Source: Methylobacterium sp. Leaf112 (GTDB lineage: Bacteria > Pseudomonadota > Alphaproteobacteria > Rhizobiales > Beijerinckiaceae). From it: a DNA stretch of 41,658 nt. Of the stretch, positions 7,799 to 16,500 are shown piece by piece. The notes beneath the pieces were generated by a model that searched no databases, had not been told where the DNA came from, and was given only the letters and a program-made list of their open reading frames with translations. Location: assembly GCF_001423295.1 (NCBI RefSeq), contig NZ_LMNG01000014.1, forward strand, positions 2,755 to 44,412, read 5' to 3'. Both the position numbers and the translations under genes were made by a program. Within the stretch, counting starts at the first letter, position 1, and each line of letters begins with the position of its first letter.

Positions 7799-8065
7799 GT
7801 GCTGGTGATCCTGGACCGCCTGTTCTCCCCATCCGGCGCGCAAGCACCCGCGACGGGCCGCCTCACGCCCGAGCGGGCGGCGGCAATCGCGGCGCGCGCC
7901 GCGGCGGGAACGGGCCTCGCCACCACCGGCACGGCCGTGCCGACCCGGACGGACACCGGCCTCGTCTGGGACGTCCGCGAGGTCGCCTACGGCAGCGGCT
8001 GGCGCGTGTGCGTGGACAATGCCACGGGCGCGCCCGGCCCGGTCGGGCGCTGGGGCCTCCGGTGA
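7799..8065 (+). CDS. Small PepSY-like protein
   Basis: 88 residues from a GTG at 7799, which has GAGGAG about 8 nt upstream; an ATG at 7781 is possible but has no such site. The pattern RAAAIAARAAAGTGLA, then WDVREVAYGSGWRVCVDNATG, matches the general form of PepSY-type domains: a helix followed by strands ending in a W-x-V-x-V-D-x-x-T-G-like turn. Such domains are found in extracytoplasmic proteins. The stop overlaps the GTG start of the next gene (GTGA), implying coupling. Confidence 0.6.
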   Translation: MLVILDRLFSPSGAQAPATGRLTPERAAAIAARAAAGTGLATTGTAVPTRTDTGLVWDVREVAYGSGWRVCVDNATGAPGPVGRWGLR

Positions 8066-8655
8066 GCCGGGCGGTACGGGGACGAGCGCTCGCCTCGCTC
8101 GCCCTCCTGGGGCTCGCGGCCGGCCTCGCGCCCCAGGCCGTGCGGGCGCGCGACGGGGGCGCCTACCCGCTCGCCTGCCGCGACGTCCACGCGGATTTCG
8201 CCCGCACGGAGCACTGCGCCCGCCGCGCGGGGGACTTCGTCCGCATCGATCCCGCCCGCCTCGCGCGCATGCCGTTCCGGGGCGGGGTGACGGAGATCGT
8301 CGTCGACGAAATCGGCTGGCTCTGGGCGCGCCGCGACGGGCTGGCGCTGGCGGTGTTCCCCCTCGACAACGGGCCGGACCCCTTCGCGCAGGGGTTGGTG
8401 CGCGCGCGTCACGCCGGCAAGGTCGCGTTCCACGACCGGCGCCTGCGCCGGGTCCTGGCCACGGATTTCGACTGGTCGTTCCCGTTCAACGCCCGCGGGG
8501 AGGCCCTGGTCTGCCAAGGCTGCCGCTCGGATGGGCGCCAGCCGTCCGCCATGGTCGGGGGCCGTTGGGGGCTGATCGACCGGCACGGCCGGCTGACGCG
8601 GCCGCTGGCGGAAGGCGGAGGCGCCGCCACGCGTTACTTCGGCTGGCCCCGATGA
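8062..8655 (+). CDS. Exported WG-repeat protein
   Basis: 197 residues from a GTG at 8062 that overlaps the preceding stop. A signal peptide is evident (GRALASLALLGLAAGLAP, cleavage near ...AVRA, about residue 28). The mature chain has repeats of the WG (KWG) type: the last is GRWGLIDRHGRLTRPL, and an earlier one covers the segment with DFDWSFPFNARGEALV. WG-repeat proteins are beta-rich and usually extracytoplasmic; their partners are mostly unknown. Four cysteines, two in VCQGCR, are also visible. Confidence 0.7.
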   Translation: MSRAVRGRALASLALLGLAAGLAPQAVRARDGGAYPLACRDVHADFARTEHCARRAGDFVRIDPARLARMPFRGGVTEIVVDEIGWLWARRDGLALAVFPLDNGPDPFAQGLVRARHAGKVAFHDRRLRRVLATDFDWSFPFNARGEALVCQGCRSDGRQPSAMVGGRWGLIDRHGRLTRPLAEGGGAATRYFGWPR

Positions 8656-8761
8656 ACGCGCCCGCCGACGCGAAGGCCGGTTGAGGACGCCGTCACGCGG
8701 TTGTGATCGCGCGGGGCCGCATGGTACGCCGTGTGGACGGGCTCAGACGGGAGACGGTGCC

Positions 8762-8815
8762 ATGGACGAATCGCCTACGGCAGCGCCGCGCCCCGGCTCG
8801 GGGATGCCGGCGTGA
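8762..8815 (+). CDS. 17-codon leader ORF overlapping the DUF350 gene
   Basis: ATG at 8762 with GGGAG about 8 nt upstream reads 17 codons (MDESPTAAPRPGSGMPA) to a TGA at 8813. That TGA overlaps the GTG start (8812) of the DUF350 gene in the typical coupled GTGA arrangement. It could be a leader peptide or the true N-terminus displaced by a frameshift. Its composition (Pro, Gly and Ala) would suit either. Confidence 0.4.
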   Translation: MDESPTAAPRPGSGMPA

Positions 8816-9210
8816 CCTCGATCTCGGGGCTGCCCGCCTTCCTGCTCTACCTCGCCACCGCCGGGGGGCTCATCGGGACGTATCTCCTCGTCTACACCCT
8901 CGCCACCGCCCACAACGAGGTCGCGCTGATCCGCCAGGACGTGGCGGCGGCGGCGGTGGCCCTCGGCTTCAGCCTCGTCGGCTTCGCCCTGCCGCTCTCG
9001 GTGGCGATCTACAACGCGCAATCCCTCCTCGACTGCATCGTCTGGGGCCTCGTCGCCCTCGTGGTGCAGATCGCGATCTACTGGCTCGTGCGCCTCGCCG
9101 TGCCCGACCTCTCCCGGCGCATCGAGGCGGGCAGCATGGCCGCCGCGACGCTCCTCGGTGCCGCGTCCTTCGCGGGCGGCATCGTCAACGCCGCCTCGAT
9201 GACCGCCTGA
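8812..9210 (+). CDS. DUF350 family inner-membrane protein (YjfL-like)
   Basis: 132 residues from the GTG at 8812. Four transmembrane helices (about 7-27, 40-62, 70-92 and 106-128) make up nearly the whole protein, and the segment with ALGFSLVGFALPLSVAIYN is typical of DUF350 (enterobacterial YjfL). The family is of unknown biochemical function but is often linked to the DUF1190 protein and the glutathionylspermidine-synthase-like enzyme, exactly as here. It starts the three-gene operon and ends 1 bp before the next start. The start is coupled to the 17-codon leader. Confidence 0.85.
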   Translation: MTSISGLPAFLLYLATAGGLIGTYLLVYTLATAHNEVALIRQDVAAAAVALGFSLVGFALPLSVAIYNAQSLLDCIVWGLVALVVQIAIYWLVRLAVPDLSRRIEAGSMAAATLLGAASFAGGIVNAASMTA

Positions 9211-9211
9211 G

Positions 9212-9856
9212 ATGGTGGTGCCGCCCCCGGGGACACCGGACGCCGCCGCCGAGGCGCGCCGCCGCAAGCGCTCCGTCGCCATCTCCCTCGTCCTCGTCGC
9301 CGGGGCGGGCACCGCCGCCCTGGTGCTGGCCGGGCTCGATCCCTCCCAGAAGGAGGAGGACGCCCTCGTGTACGAGAACCCCGCCGCCTGTGCCGCGCAG
9401 GGCCTGCGCAGCGCCGAGGCCTGCACGACCGACCACGCGGCGGCTCTGGCCGCCTACGCGTCGAGCGCGCCGCGCTACCGCACCCTGGACGAGTGCCGGG
9501 GGCATCACGGCCCGGACGGCTGCGTCGCGGGTGAGACCGTCGTGGCGGACGCGGCCGGGTTCTTCGTGCCCGTGATGGCGGCCTACCTCCTCGGCCGCAC
9601 GGTGGAGCAGGCCCTGCCGCCCCAGCCCCTCTACCGGCACGCGGACGAGGCGACGGGCGGGGGCGGGGGCTACTGCACCGGCGCGGGCGGACGGGTTTTC
9701 GCCGCCCGCGGCGGCGGGGCGACCCATGTGGCGTCGCGGGTGGCGCGCGCGACGCCATCGTCACCCCGCACGGTGACATCCGGCGGCTTCGGCGCGACCG
9801 GGCGGGCGTTCTCCTCCGCCTCGGGCAGCCGCTCGGGCGGGTTCGGGGGCGGCTGA
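9212..9856 (+). CDS. DUF1190 family protein (YjfM/YgiB-like)
   Basis: 214 residues. A basic N-terminus is followed by one hydrophobic segment (about residues 22-42) that anchors or exports the protein. Next comes a cysteine-containing domain with the spacing typical of YgiB/YjfM (NPAACAAQGLRSAEAC, then LDECRGHHGPDGC). The C-terminal third is low-complexity Gly/Ser/Arg. The family has no known activity; it always accompanies DUF350 and the ATP-grasp enzyme in this type of operon. The stop overlaps the next start (TGATG). Confidence 0.85.
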   Translation: MVVPPPGTPDAAAEARRRKRSVAISLVLVAGAGTAALVLAGLDPSQKEEDALVYENPAACAAQGLRSAEACTTDHAAALAAYASSAPRYRTLDECRGHHGPDGCVAGETVVADAAGFFVPVMAAYLLGRTVEQALPPQPLYRHADEATGGGGGYCTGAGGRVFAARGGGATHVASRVARATPSSPRTVTSGGFGATGRAFSSASGSRSGGFGGG

Positions 9857-11022
9857 TGCGCCGGGTGACGCTGCCCGAGCGGCCGGACTGGCGCGCGCAC
9901 GCGGCCCGGGCGGGCTTCACCTTCCATACCTTCGACGACGCGCCCTACTGGGACGAGGGCGCCTACTATGCCTTCACCCTGGCGGAGATCGAGGACGACC
10001 TCGAGGCGCCGACCCGCGAGATCCACGCCCTCTGCCTCGCCTTCGCCGAGCGGGCGGTGGCGGACGCGGCGATCCTCGCCTCCCTGGCGATCCCCGAACA
10101 TGCCTGGGACGCCATTGCGGACAGCTTCCGGCGGCGCGACCCGTCCCTCTACGGGCGCCTCGACTTCCGCTACGGCGGGGCCGGCACGGGGCCGGCGAAG
10201 CTCCTCGAATACAACGCCGACACGCCGACGGCCCTCTACGAGAGCGCGGTGTTCCAGTGGCTCTGGCTGGAGGACGGCCTCGCGACGGGGCGCCTGCCCG
10301 CGGGGGCCGACCAGTTCAACGCGCTGCACGAGCGCCTCATCGCCCGGCTTGCCGGGATGGGGCTGCCGGGCCGGTTGGCGTTCACGTGTTTTCCCGACGC
10401 ATTGGAGGACCGGGGCACGGTGGCCTACCTGCAGGATTGCGCGGTGCAGGCCGGGCTCACCGCCCCCTTCGTGCCCATCGAGGCCATCGGCCTCGCCGAG
10501 GACGGGCGTTTCGTCGAGGCCGGGGGCGGGCCCCTCGACGCCCTGTTCAAGCTCTACCCGTGGGAGTGGATGTTCGCCGACGCCTTCGGCGCCGCCATCG
10601 GCGCGTCGCCCACCCGCTTCCTCGAACCGCCCTGGAAGGCCGTGCTCTCGAACAAGGGGCTCCTCGCCCATCTCTGGGCCTTGGCGCCCGGGCACCCGAA
10701 CCTGCTGCCGGCCTATTTCGAGTCCGACCCCGCCAAGGCGGCTCTCGGCACTTCGTTCGTGAAGAAGCCGCTCTACTCCCGCGAGGGCGCCAACATCCTC
10801 CTCGTGCGCGACGGCGTGCTGCTGGAGCGGGACGAGGGGCCCTACGGCGGCGAGGGCTACGTGCGCCAGGCGCTCGCCGAACTCCCGGTCTTCGACGGCC
10901 GCCACGCCCTGGTCGGCAGCTGGATCGTCGGCGACGAACCCGCCGGTCTGTGCCTGCGCGAGGGCGCGTCGCGCATCACCACCGACCGGGCCCGGTTCGT
11001 GCCGCACCTCATCGACGGTTGA
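9856..11022 (+). CDS. Glutathionylspermidine-synthase-like ATP-grasp enzyme (YjfC/YgiC-like)
   Basis: 388 residues, the usual length for the synthetase-only version; the amidase half of true glutathionylspermidine synthase is absent. Family signatures visible: the segment with YGGAGTGPAKLLEYNADTPT (about residues 104-123), PPWKAVLSNKG (about 258-268), FVKKPLYSREGANI (about 302-315) and YGGEGYVRQAL (about 331-341). These correspond to the ATP-grasp core binding ATP-Mg and the acyl phosphate. The family forms an amide between a peptide C-terminus and an amine, but the substrate of YgiC/YjfC proteins is not established. It is translationally coupled to the DUF1190 gene. Confidence 0.9.
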   Translation: MRRVTLPERPDWRAHAARAGFTFHTFDDAPYWDEGAYYAFTLAEIEDDLEAPTREIHALCLAFAERAVADAAILASLAIPEHAWDAIADSFRRRDPSLYGRLDFRYGGAGTGPAKLLEYNADTPTALYESAVFQWLWLEDGLATGRLPAGADQFNALHERLIARLAGMGLPGRLAFTCFPDALEDRGTVAYLQDCAVQAGLTAPFVPIEAIGLAEDGRFVEAGGGPLDALFKLYPWEWMFADAFGAAIGASPTRFLEPPWKAVLSNKGLLAHLWALAPGHPNLLPAYFESDPAKAALGTSFVKKPLYSREGANILLVRDGVLLERDEGPYGGEGYVRQALAELPVFDGRHALVGSWIVGDEPAGLCLREGASRITTDRARFVPHLIDG

Positions 11023-11224
11023 GGCCGGGTCCGCGATGCTCCGCGACGGGGCGTCGTGCCATCGACCGTGACCGGCACGGGCACTTCGCGTCGCGGCCAA
11101 GGAACCCTCAGGCGTTCGCCGTCTTGATGGAGGTATGTGCGTGACGCACGGGGCGATCGCCTCGGGCCGTGCATCACGTGGCGGAGGAATGGGATTTCAT
11201 TCCTCAAAACGCAAAGGATTGATC
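11023..11224 (+). promoter_or_regulatory. Leader region of dps
   Basis: A 202-bp gap with no gene. It holds the promoter and leader of dps; no convincing -35/-10 pair was identified. The last 41 bp contain a perfect inverted repeat (listed separately) and the ribosome-binding region AAAGGA. Confidence 0.5.
11184..11205 (+). promoter_or_regulatory. Perfect 8-bp inverted repeat upstream of dps
   Basis: GAGGAATG (11184-11191) and CATTCCTC (11198-11205) are perfect inverted arms around a 6-nt loop, ending 19 bp before the dps ATG. It could be an operator or a leader hairpin that hides the ribosome-binding site. Which of the two cannot be told from sequence. Confidence 0.55.
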
Positions 11225-11776
11225 ATGGCGAACACGAATTCCACCTCGGGCCAGCGGCTCCACGAGACCCAGAACGGCACGAAGTCCAACGCCAAGCAGG
11301 TCTCGACCGACGCCCTCAACGCCCGTCTGGCCGACGGCATCGACCTGGCGCTGGCGGTGAAGCAGGCGCACTGGAACCTGAAGGGTCCGCAGTTCATCGG
11401 CATCCACGAGATGCTGGACAGTTTCCGCGCCGAGCTCGACGACTACAACGACAAGGTCGCCGAGCGCGTCACCCAGCTCGGCGGGACCGCCCGGGGCACG
11501 GCGGCGGCCGTCGCGGGTTCGTCGCAGCTCGCCCCCTATCCCCTCGACGCCTACGCCATCGCCGACCACGTCGCGGCGCTGATCGACCGCTACGCCGTCT
11601 ACGCCAACGCCGTGCGCCAGAACATCGACGACACCGACGAGGCCGGGGATGCCGGCACGGCGGATCTCTTCACCGAGGTGTCGCGTGGCGTCGACAAGCA
11701 ACTCTGGTTCCTCGAGGCCCATGTCCAGGAGCCCACCGGCCAGTTGCGCGACGGCGACCACGCCGGCAAGCGCTGA
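11225..11776 (+). CDS. dps: Dps, DNA-binding ferritin-like protein
   Basis: 183 residues, the usual Dps size. It stores iron by oxidising Fe(II) with peroxide, forming a 12-subunit shell that binds and protects DNA under stress. The ferroxidase residues fit the E. coli pattern in spacing: His49, His61, Asp65, Asp76 and Glu80 (E. coli 51, 63, 67, 78 and 82). The polar, Lys-containing N-terminus of about 25 residues could serve DNA binding. The ATG at 11225 follows AAAGGA. The 11-bp-arm terminator at 11821 closes the unit. It probably stands alone as a transcription unit. Confidence 0.95.
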   Translation: MANTNSTSGQRLHETQNGTKSNAKQVSTDALNARLADGIDLALAVKQAHWNLKGPQFIGIHEMLDSFRAELDDYNDKVAERVTQLGGTARGTAAAVAGSSQLAPYPLDAYAIADHVAALIDRYAVYANAVRQNIDDTDEAGDAGTADLFTEVSRGVDKQLWFLEAHVQEPTGQLRDGDHAGKR

Positions 11777-11820
11777 CAGGCGACGAGCGCCGAACCGTTT
11801 CGCCGGTTCGCTGAAACGAT

Positions 11821-11850
11821 AAAGGGCACCGGTCTCCGGCGCCCTTTTTC
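11821..11850 (+). terminator. Rho-independent terminator, probably bidirectional
   Basis: A 12-bp stem with one mismatch (11821-11832 with 11836-11847), a 3-nt loop and a T-run follows dps. The A-run on the left allows it to serve the leftward efflux operon as well. A second, weaker inverted repeat (CGAACC/GGTTCG, 11791-11810) lies just before it. Confidence 0.85.
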
Positions 11851-11878
11851 GTGGAACTCCGCCCAGGGCGCGCGTCCC

Positions 11879-13447
11879 CTACAGGAACGGCGCCGGGTCC
11901 CGTTCCGGCTTGGGCGGCCGGACGTCGTTGCGGTTCCACCAGCCGCCGCCGAGCGCCTGGAACAGGGCCGCGGTGTCGGCGTACTGGTTGGCGCGGGCCC
12001 CCGCCGAGGTGACGATGGCCGACAGGTAGGATTGCTGGGCGATGAGCACCTGGGTGCTGTTGATGGCGCCTGCGGTGTACTGCTTGCGGATGAGGTCGAG
12101 GCTCTGGCTCGTCGCCTTCTCGGCCGCGGCCGCCGCCGCCACGGCCTGAGCGTCGGATTGCAGCGCCCGCAGGGCGTCGGCGACGTTCTGGAACGCGCCG
12201 ATGACCACGGCGCGGTACTGGGCCTGGGCCTGGTCCAGGGTCTCCTCCGCGGCGCGCTGGCGGCGGAACAGGGTGCCGGCGTCGAAGATCGGTTGGGCCA
12301 CGGTGCCGACGATGCCGTAGAAGCTCGCCGCCGAACTCGCGAGCTGGGCGATCCGCACGGCGCTCGACCCGCCATTGGCCGTAATGTTGAACTGCGGCAG
12401 GCGGTTGGCGACGGCGACCCCCACGAGCGCGCTCGCCTGCTGCACGTTGGCCTCAGCCGCCTTCACGTCGGGGCGCTGCTGCACGAGGTGCGAGGGCAGG
12501 CTGACGGGCAGCCGGGTCGGCAGGCGGAGCGAAGCGAGGGTGAAGGTCTGGGTGACTTCCTCGCTGGGCAGGCGCCCGACGAGGGCGGTGAGCAGGTTGC
12601 GCTGGAGCGCGAGCTGCTTTTCCAGCGGCGGCAGCAGCTGCATCGACACCGAGAGCGCCGCCTGCTGCACCACCACGTCGGCTCCGGCGATCTGCCCGAG
12701 GGAAAGCTGCTTGTTGTAGAGGGTCAGCACCTCGGTCTGGGCCTGGATCACCCGCTTCGTCGCGTCGATCTGGGCGCGCAGGGACGCCTCCTGGATCGCC
12801 GCCAGCACCACGTTGGCGGTCAGCGACAGGTAGGCGGCCTCGAGCTGGAAGCGCTGGTTCTCGGCCTGGGCCTCCAGCGATTCGATCTGGCGCCGGTTGC
12901 CGCCGAACACGTCGGGGGTGAACGAGACCGTCACCTGCGGGGTATAGAGGCTGTAGAACAGCTGGCGCTGGTCGTTGAGCGGGCTCTGGAGTTCGCCGCC
13001 CGGCACCTTCTGGCGCGAGCCGAGGCCGTTGAACCCCACCTGCGGGAACAGGGTGCCGCGCTGGGCCTCGACGTTCTGCTGGGCGATGCGCAGGGCCGCC
13101 TGGGCGGCGTCGAGGTTGGGGTTGTTGGCGAGCGCCTCCTCCACGAGGCGGTTGAGCGCCTTGGAGTGGAACAGGGTCCACCACTGGCCCGGCACGTCGG
13201 CCCCGGCGATGAAGTTCTGGTCGGCCGAGCCGCCCTGGCGGGTCACCACCTTGTCGGTGGCCGTCGGGTTGCCGAGGGGCTCGCGGGTGTAACGGGTCAC
13301 CGGCGGATCGGCGGGGGGCACGAAATCCGGGCCGACCATGCAGCCGCCGAGGCCCGCCGCCAAGACCGTCGCCAGGCCCACCACGAGGGCGGCGGCGCGG
13401 GCCGTACGCAGGAGCGCCATCCCGGATCCGTTCGTGGTGCGTCGCAT
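11879..13447 (-). CDS. NodT-family outer-membrane efflux lipoprotein
   Basis: 522 residues from the ATG at 13447; an internal ATG at 13420 gives 513 and places the signal nearer the start. The signal ends in a lipobox (GLGGC, followed by MVGPDFVPP), typical of OprM/NodT proteins. The body shows the TolC-like repeat structure: long heptad-rich helices (for example the segment with ANNPNLDAAQAALRIAQQNV), the trimer channel core and the C-terminal GGGWW motif. It forms the outer-membrane duct of the efflux complex encoded upstream on the same strand. The gene is the last of the operon. Confidence 0.9.
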   Translation of the reverse strand: MRRTTNGSGMALLRTARAAALVVGLATVLAAGLGGCMVGPDFVPPADPPVTRYTREPLGNPTATDKVVTRQGGSADQNFIAGADVPGQWWTLFHSKALNRLVEEALANNPNLDAAQAALRIAQQNVEAQRGTLFPQVGFNGLGSRQKVPGGELQSPLNDQRQLFYSLYTPQVTVSFTPDVFGGNRRQIESLEAQAENQRFQLEAAYLSLTANVVLAAIQEASLRAQIDATKRVIQAQTEVLTLYNKQLSLGQIAGADVVVQQAALSVSMQLLPPLEKQLALQRNLLTALVGRLPSEEVTQTFTLASLRLPTRLPVSLPSHLVQQRPDVKAAEANVQQASALVGVAVANRLPQFNITANGGSSAVRIAQLASSAASFYGIVGTVAQPIFDAGTLFRRQRAAEETLDQAQAQYRAVVIGAFQNVADALRALQSDAQAVAAAAAAEKATSQSLDLIRKQYTAGAINSTQVLIAQQSYLSAIVTSAGARANQYADTAALFQALGGGWWNRNDVRPPKPERDPAPFL

Positions 13448-13560
13448 GATGTGGCCGATCCCGCCGGACGTCCGACGCCCGTAGAGGCGACGCAGACCCG
13501 CGCGAGTCAACGCGACGGTTCGTGCGGGATCGACGCTTTCACGCCCCTGTGTCGCGCGCA

Positions 13561-16500
13561 TCACGCGTACGCCTCCCGGGCCGCCGCGTGCGCGGCCTCC
13601 GGCGGGCGCATTCCCGGGGCCGGCTTGCGCCGCGAGAACAGCCCGATGAGGATCGGCACGATCACCAGGATGAGGTTGGGCGCGAGCATGATGCCGCCCA
13701 CCACCACCAGCGCCAGGGGCTTCTGCACCTGCGAGCCGATGCCCGTGGAGACCGCCGCCGGCAGGAGGCCGACGCAGGCGGCGACACAGGTCATCATCAC
13801 CGGACGCATGCGGACGTTGGCGGCGTGCCACACGGCGGCGCCCCGCTCCCAGCCCTCGTCGAGGAGCTGGTTGTAATAGGAGAGCAGGATCACGCCCTCC
13901 ATGGTCGAGATGCCGAACAGCGCGATGAAGCCGATGGCCGCCGAGATGGAGAACGGCGTCAGCGTCAGGGCCAGGGCGAAGATGCCGCCGATCATCGCCA
14001 TGGGAATCACGCTGAGCGTCAGCAGCATGTCGGTGAGGGAGGCGAAGTTGACGTAGAGCAGGAGCGCGATGAGCGCGATGGTGATGGGCACCACGACACT
14101 GAGGCGCGCCACGGCGTCCTGCAGGTTGGTGAACTGGCCGACCCATTCGAGGTGGAAGCCCGCCGGCAGGGGCACCTCCTGGGCGATCCGGCTCTGGGCC
14201 TCCAGCACGGCGCCGCCGAGATCGCGCCCGCGCACGGAAAACTTCACCGGGATGTAGCGCTCCTGGTTCTCGCGGTAGATGAACGCCGCGCCCGAGGTCA
14301 GCTCCACGGTGGCGATCTCGGAGAGCGGCACGGGGATCACGCCGCCGGCGGGATTCGGCGCCCCGATGGTGATGTTGCGGATGGTGGCGAGGCTGCTTCG
14401 GTATTCGGATGCGAGGCGCACCCGCATGGGGAAATGCCGGTCCGAGCCGTACTCGTAGAGGTCGCCCGCCGTCTGGCCGCCGATGGCCGCCTGGACGGTG
14501 GTGTTCACGTCGCCGGGCGTCAGGCCGAAGCGGGCGGCTTTCCGCCGGTCGATGTCGATGCGCACCGTGGGTTGGCCGAGGGAGGCGAAGACCGAGAGGT
14601 CGGCGATGCCGGGAATCTTGGCGAGCGACGCCTTCACGGCCTCGGCGGTGCGGGTGAGTTCGGTGAGGTCGCTGCCGTAGATCTTGACGGAGTTCTCGCC
14701 CTTCACGCCCGAGGCCGCCTCCTGCACGTTGTCCTCGATGTACTGGGAGAAGTTGAACTCGATGCCGGGGAACGCGTCGTCGAGCTGCTTCGACAGGGTG
14801 CGCACCAGGGTCTCCTTGTCGAGGCCGGCGCGCCACTGGTCGATGGGCTTCAACGGCGCCAGGATCTCGACGTTGAAGAAGCCGGTGGCGTCGGTGCCGT
14901 CGTCGGGGCGGCCCTGGTGGGACAGGACGGTGACCACCTCCGGCACGTCGGACACCATCTTGCGCAGGCGCTCGACGTAGGCGTTGCCGGCCTCCAGCGA
15001 GATCGAGGCCGGCATGGTGCCGCGGATGTAGAGGTTGCCCTCCTCGAGCTTGGGCAGGAATTCGAGGCCGAGGGTTCTGGCCGCGATGGCGGAGGCCCCG
15101 AGCATGGCCGCCACCACGAGGAGCGACAGCACCTTGTTGCGCAGGCCGAAGCGCAGGATGATCACGTGGCCGAAGCGCAGCAGGCGCACCACCAGGGTGT
15201 CGCGCTCCTCCACGTGTTTCGGCAGGATCAGGGCCGAGAGGGCGGGCGAGACCGTGAAGGTGGCGAGCAGGCCGCCGATGAGCGCGTAGGCGTAGGTCTT
15301 GGCCATGGGGCCGAAGATGTGGCCCTCGACGCCCGTCAGGGTGAAGAGCGGCAGGAAGCCGACGATGATGATGGTGGCCGAGAAGAAGATCGCCCGGTTC
15401 ACCTCCGCGCCCGCGATGGCGATGGTGCCGAGCCGCCCGGTGAGGCCGCCCGGCGCCTCCTGGCCCTCGCTGTGCTCGGGTTCGGCCACGTGCCGGAACA
15501 CGTTCTCGACCATGATCACGGTGGCATCGACGATGAGGCCGAAATCGATGGCGCCCAGCGACAGGAGGTTGGCCGAATCGCCGCGCAGGACGAGGATGAG
15601 GATGGCGAACCCGAGGGCGAAGGGAATCGTCGCCGCCACGATGATGGCGCTGCGCAAACTGCCAAGGAACACCCACTGCACCACGAAGACCAGGATCACG
15701 CCGAAGACGAGGTTGTGCATCACCGTGTGGGTGGTGGTGTGGATGAGCCCGCTGCGGTCATAGATCCGCTCGACCTTCACGTCGGGGGGCAGCAGGCCGC
15801 TGGCGTTGATCTTGTCGATCTCGGCTTCCACCAGTTTCAGGGTCGGCAGGCTCTTGCCGCCCCGGCTCATGAGCACGATGCCCTCGACGATGTCGTTCTG
15901 GCCGTCATGGCCGACGATGCCGAGACGGGGCGCGTTGGAGACGCGGATGTCGGCGACATCGCGCACGAGGACCGGCACGCCGGCCACCTGCGTCAGCATG
16001 GTGTCGCGGATGTCGTCCATGTCGCGGATGAGGCCGATGCCCCGCACCACCGCCGATTGCTCGCCGACGTTGAGGGTCTGGCCGCCGACGTTGATGCTCG
16101 AATTGTTGAGCGCGGTGACGAGTTGGACCAGGGTCAGGCCCTGGGCCTGCAGGCGGTTGAGATCGACGGCGATCTCGTATTCCTTGGTCTTGCCGCCGAA
16201 CGCCGTGACGTCGACCACGCCCGGAATCGCCTTGAACCGGCGCTGCAGCACCCAGTCCTGCAGGGTCTTCAGCTCCGTGGACGAGTAGCCCGCCGGCCCC
16301 GTCACCTTGTAGCGCATGATCTCGCCCACGGGGGAGGTCGGCGAGATCTGCGGCTGGGCCCCGCCCGGCAGGGGCGGCAGCTGCGACAGGCGGTTGAGCA
16401 CCCGCTGCAGGGCTTCCTGGTAGGTGAAGTTGTAGTTGAACTGCACCTTCACGTCGGACAGGCCGAACAGCGAGATGGTCCGCACCACCGTGGCGTTGGG

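Noticed and set aside
11101..11125. EcfG-type promoter upstream of dps (GGAAC at 11101)
   Set aside because: No CGTT-like -10 occurs at the needed 16-17 bp distance.
11879..15676. Single very long leftward frame covering the outer-membrane factor and part of the RND pump
   Set aside because: Only its last 522 codons are a real gene. The upstream part is a frame shadow of the pump gene.
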